Shown here piece by piece: positions 11,518 through 13,121 of a DNA stretch of 13,121 nt. Below the pieces are notes generated by a model that made no database searches, was not told where the DNA came from, and saw only the letters and a list, made by a program, of their open reading frames with translations. The DNA is taken from positions 1-13,121 of the forward strand of contig JABMQE010000071.1 in NCBI GenBank assembly GCA_013203415.1. The letters run 5' to 3'. How positions within the stretch are numbered: position 1 is the stretch's first letter; each line of letters begins with the position of its first letter. Source of the DNA: Candidatus Falkowiibacteriota bacterium (GTDB taxonomy: Bacteria; Patescibacteriota; Patescibacteriia; UBA2591; JABMQE01). The translations under genes and the position numbers were made by a program.

Positions 11518-11574
11518 TGGTCGGGGTAGCCGGACCCCAGCACCAGACCTCACTTCGTTCGGTCGGTGCGGGGT
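11518..11574. repeat. Inverted repeat plus copy of the tRNA 3' end
   Basis: ACCCCAGCACC (11534-11544) pairs with GGTGCGGGGT (11565-11574), with inner GACC/GGTC; the arms match those at 2696-2768. Just left of it TGGTCGGGGTA (11518-11528) is identical to 11597-11607, the last 11 bases of tRNA-Pro including its CCA. Confidence 0.65.
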
Positions 11575-11596
11575 AAACTTGAACCGATTATATTTG

Positions 11597-11672
11597 TGGT
11601 CGGGGTACCGGGACTCGAACCCGGGACCTCGTCGTCCCGAACGACGCGCGCTACCAACTGCGCTATACCCCG
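11597..11672 (-). tRNA. tRNA-Pro (anticodon CGG), CCA encoded
   Basis: Full cloverleaf on the minus strand: the acceptor stem CGGGGTA pairs with TACCCCG, followed by discriminator A and encoded CCA (11599-11597). The D stem is GCGC/GCGC around AGTTGGTA, the anticodon stem CGTCG/CGACG holds the loop TTCGGGA, giving CGG, and the T stem is CCGGG/CCCGG around TTCGAGT. Anticodon CGG reads the Pro codon CCG. Confidence 0.96.
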
Positions 11673-11709
11673 ATAGAATTAATTTATCATAATTATTATA
11701 TCTACGCCA

Positions 11710-11737
11710 GAAGGCGAGGATATATATCCTCGCCTTC
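11710..11737. repeat. 28-bp perfect palindrome, GAAGGC family
   Basis: GAAGGCGAGGATAT is followed by its exact complement. It lies 37 nt upstream of the tRNA-Pro 5' end (minus strand). The outer nine bases equal those of the palindrome at 21-48; the inner bases differ in both arms so full pairing is kept. Confidence 0.9.
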
Positions 11738-11765
11738 ATGAGTTTTTAAAATATTTATTTATACC

Positions 11766-11795
11766 TGTAGACGGGGTTTGCAAACCCCGTCTACA
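11766..11795. repeat. 30-bp perfect palindrome
   Basis: TGTAGACGGGGTTTG is followed by its exact complement, centred between 11780 and 11781. The sequence differs from the GAAGGC family, but it is equally perfect and lies midway between two members of that family. Confidence 0.9.
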
Positions 11796-11818
11796 TTGAT
11801 TATAAAAAATACCACCTT

Positions 11819-11846
11819 GAAGGCTGGACGCCGGCGTCCAGCCTTC
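11819..11846. repeat. 28-bp perfect palindrome, GAAGGC family
   Basis: GAAGGCTGGACGCC is followed by its exact complement. It lies 9 nt past the stop codon of the dehydrogenase gene and may shield the 3' end of that transcript. Its centre GACGCCGGCGTC is the same as in the copy inside queH at 6307-6330. Confidence 0.9.
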
Positions 11847-11855
11847 CGTGTTTTA

Positions 11856-13064
11856 TTATATATTCCCCCGCCATTTTTCGGCTTTAAGAATTCTCTCGAT
11901 GGCAACAATCCAAGCGGCTTGGCGGAGGTCGGTATCTTTTGAATGGGAAAGGTTATGCACCTTGTCCCAAGCGTTCTTGAGTTTTTGGGCCAGTAATTCT
12001 TTAAGGTGCGCCTCGGGGCAAATTCCACCGGTTCGATTTTGCGTCCATTCAAAAAAACTAACAATGACACCGCCGGCATTGGCAAGGATATCGGGGATGA
12101 CTTCTGTTCCTTTTTCTTTGAGGATGATGTCGGCTTCGGGAGTTATTGGGCCATTGGCAAGTTCTAGGATGAACTTGGCTTTAACGTTATCAACGTTATC
12201 TTTAGTGATGGTGTTTTCTAGGGCGGCTAAGACAAGGAGGTCGGCGTTTAGTTCGAGGAGTTGTTCGTTTGTGATGTTTTCGGCTGATTCAAAATTGATA
12301 ACACTCCCCTGCTCTTCTTTAACTTTGATGACTTGAGAGATATTGAGGCCGTTTCTGTCTTGGATGGCGCCTTTGGAATCGCTTGCTGCTACAACTTTAT
12401 AGCCGGATTCGTAAAGTATTTTTGCTATATTTTGGCCGGCGTTTCCAAATCCATGGATAGCAATGGTTAAATTATCTTTATTTAAGTCATGAGATTTTAT
12501 TACTTCTTCTGCTATAATAAATCCGCCGCGGGCTGTTGCTTCTGCTCGCAGGAGAAGGCCGCCTAATTCGATTGGTTTGCCAGTTATCATGGCGGGTTCG
12601 TGATAGCCCTTTTGTTTTTCGAACTCGTCTAACATCCAGCCCATTATACCAGCATTAGTATAAACATCTGGAGCGGGAACATCTTTGTTTTCGCCTAAAA
12701 CATTGTGAAACTCTTTTATATAAGCACGGGAGATTTGCTCGAGTTCGGCTTCGGACTTATCCTTGGGGTTAAATTTAATACCACCCTTGGCTCCTCCGTA
12801 TGGCAGGCCGACTAGTGAGTTTTTTAAGGACATCCAAAAGGAAAGACATTTTACTTCGTCCTCGGATACATCTGGATGATATCTGATACCGCCTTTGCCC
12901 GGGCCTAGGGCATCATTATGAAGAATGCGCCAGGCCGGATATTTTTCGTCATTGATATCTAATTCCGCATGGGATATTCTTTTATGAGTTGATAATAATT
13001 CAACCTCTTGGTCGGTGAGGTTTAGGGTTTTTAGGCGAGAGCAGATTGTAGGGAAGGTGTTCAT
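11856..13064 (-). CDS. Glu/Leu/Phe/Val dehydrogenase, probably glutamate dehydrogenase
   Basis: Oxidative deamination of an amino acid, most likely glutamate to 2-oxoglutarate and ammonia, with NAD(P). In 402 aa: the substrate domain with GKGGIRYHP (56-64), KNSLVGLPYGGAKGGI (81-96; K93 is the expected catalytic Lys) and VPAPDVYTN (129-137; D133 catalytic). The Rossmann domain has GFGNAGQNIA (205-214), then ELANGPITPEA (301-311) and ILANAGGVIVSFFEW (326-340). ATG 13064 starts MNTFPTICSRLKTLNLTDQE, matching the usual N-terminus; an upstream ATG at 13106 would add a Phe-rich tail from AT-rich leader DNA and is unlikely. ATP-free nitrogen and carbon balancing by this enzyme would suit a cell with few biosynthetic pathways. 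Leucine or phenylalanine dehydrogenase is possible but shorter proteins are usual there. Confidence 0.92.
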   Translation of the reverse strand: MNTFPTICSRLKTLNLTDQEVELLSTHKRISHAELDINDEKYPAWRILHNDALGPGKGGIRYHPDVSEDEVKCLSFWMSLKNSLVGLPYGGAKGGIKFNPKDKSEAELEQISRAYIKEFHNVLGENKDVPAPDVYTNAGIMGWMLDEFEKQKGYHEPAMITGKPIELGGLLLRAEATARGGFIIAEEVIKSHDLNKDNLTIAIHGFGNAGQNIAKILYESGYKVVAASDSKGAIQDRNGLNISQVIKVKEEQGSVINFESAENITNEQLLELNADLLVLAALENTITKDNVDNVKAKFILELANGPITPEADIILKEKGTEVIPDILANAGGVIVSFFEWTQNRTGGICPEAHLKELLAQKLKNAWDKVHNLSHSKDTDLRQAAWIVAIERILKAEKWRGNI

Positions 13065-13121
13065 GTTTGAAAATAAAATATCAAAAATAAAAAATGAAAA
13101 ACACATATAAAATATAAAAAA

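Noticed and set aside
11461..11739. A 92-codon open frame on the minus strand across the tRNA
   Set aside because: It reads straight through tRNA-Pro, its terminator and a repeat; the peptide (FESRYPDHKYN) is a typical artefact of translating tRNA sequence. The + strand frame at 11495-11692 is rejected for the same reason.

Overview
The window looks like a chromosomal stretch of a Candidate Phyla Radiation (Patescibacteria, Parcubacteria-like) genome. The grounds are an AT-rich genome with small compact genes, many starts with weak or absent Shine-Dalgarno sequence, several short membrane or hypothetical proteins of a kind familiar from that group (notably the 115-aa protein at 5517-5864 and the small AbrB-like protein at 10439-10621), and many short palindromic repeats. 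The lineage call is inference from recall of such proteins; no search was run.

Layout. 1-1778 (+ strand) holds two nucleotide-sugar genes. One is an NAD(P)-dependent reductase resembling the plant-type bifunctional 3,5-epimerase/4-reductase of rhamnose synthesis; the other is rfbA, glucose-1-phosphate thymidylyltransferase. Together they point to dTDP-rhamnose or a related deoxysugar for the cell surface. A two-way terminator separates them from a long minus-strand block, 8555 down to 1844. In transcription order that block is rarA (AAA+ replication-repair ATPase), a NUDIX hydrolase, queH (queuosine synthesis), four small unknown proteins (three of them membrane proteins), a slipin/SPFH protein, an anchored Cys-rich exported protein and a multi-pass membrane protein. 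8697-9065 is a DUF559 endonuclease-like gene boxed in by C-rich hairpin repeats.

9180-10680 is a distinct minus-strand cassette: an AbrB-like regulator with a 36-bp array of palindromic 12-mers just upstream, then five tiny genes (three or four of them membrane proteins) joined by 4-nt ATGA overlaps or strong ribosome binding sites, and a terminator. Three of its genes, at 9519-9671, 10032-10187 and 9668-10015, are easily missed or mis-started. 10677-13064 carries an inositol-monophosphatase-family gene, tRNA-Pro(CGG) with encoded CCA, and a Glu/Leu/Phe/Val-type dehydrogenase.

The most striking theme is a population of short, perfect or near-perfect palindromes. Several share a skeleton beginning GAAGGC with matched changes in both arms. 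They sit between genes, and palindromes of the same kind also sit in frame inside queH (two sites) and rarA (one site), adding peptide segments at places where these protein families tolerate length change. The second theme is the unexplained AbrB-led micro-protein operon. The third is the DUF559 gene whose start and stop lie at the edges of hairpin repeats, as if gene and repeats moved as one unit.
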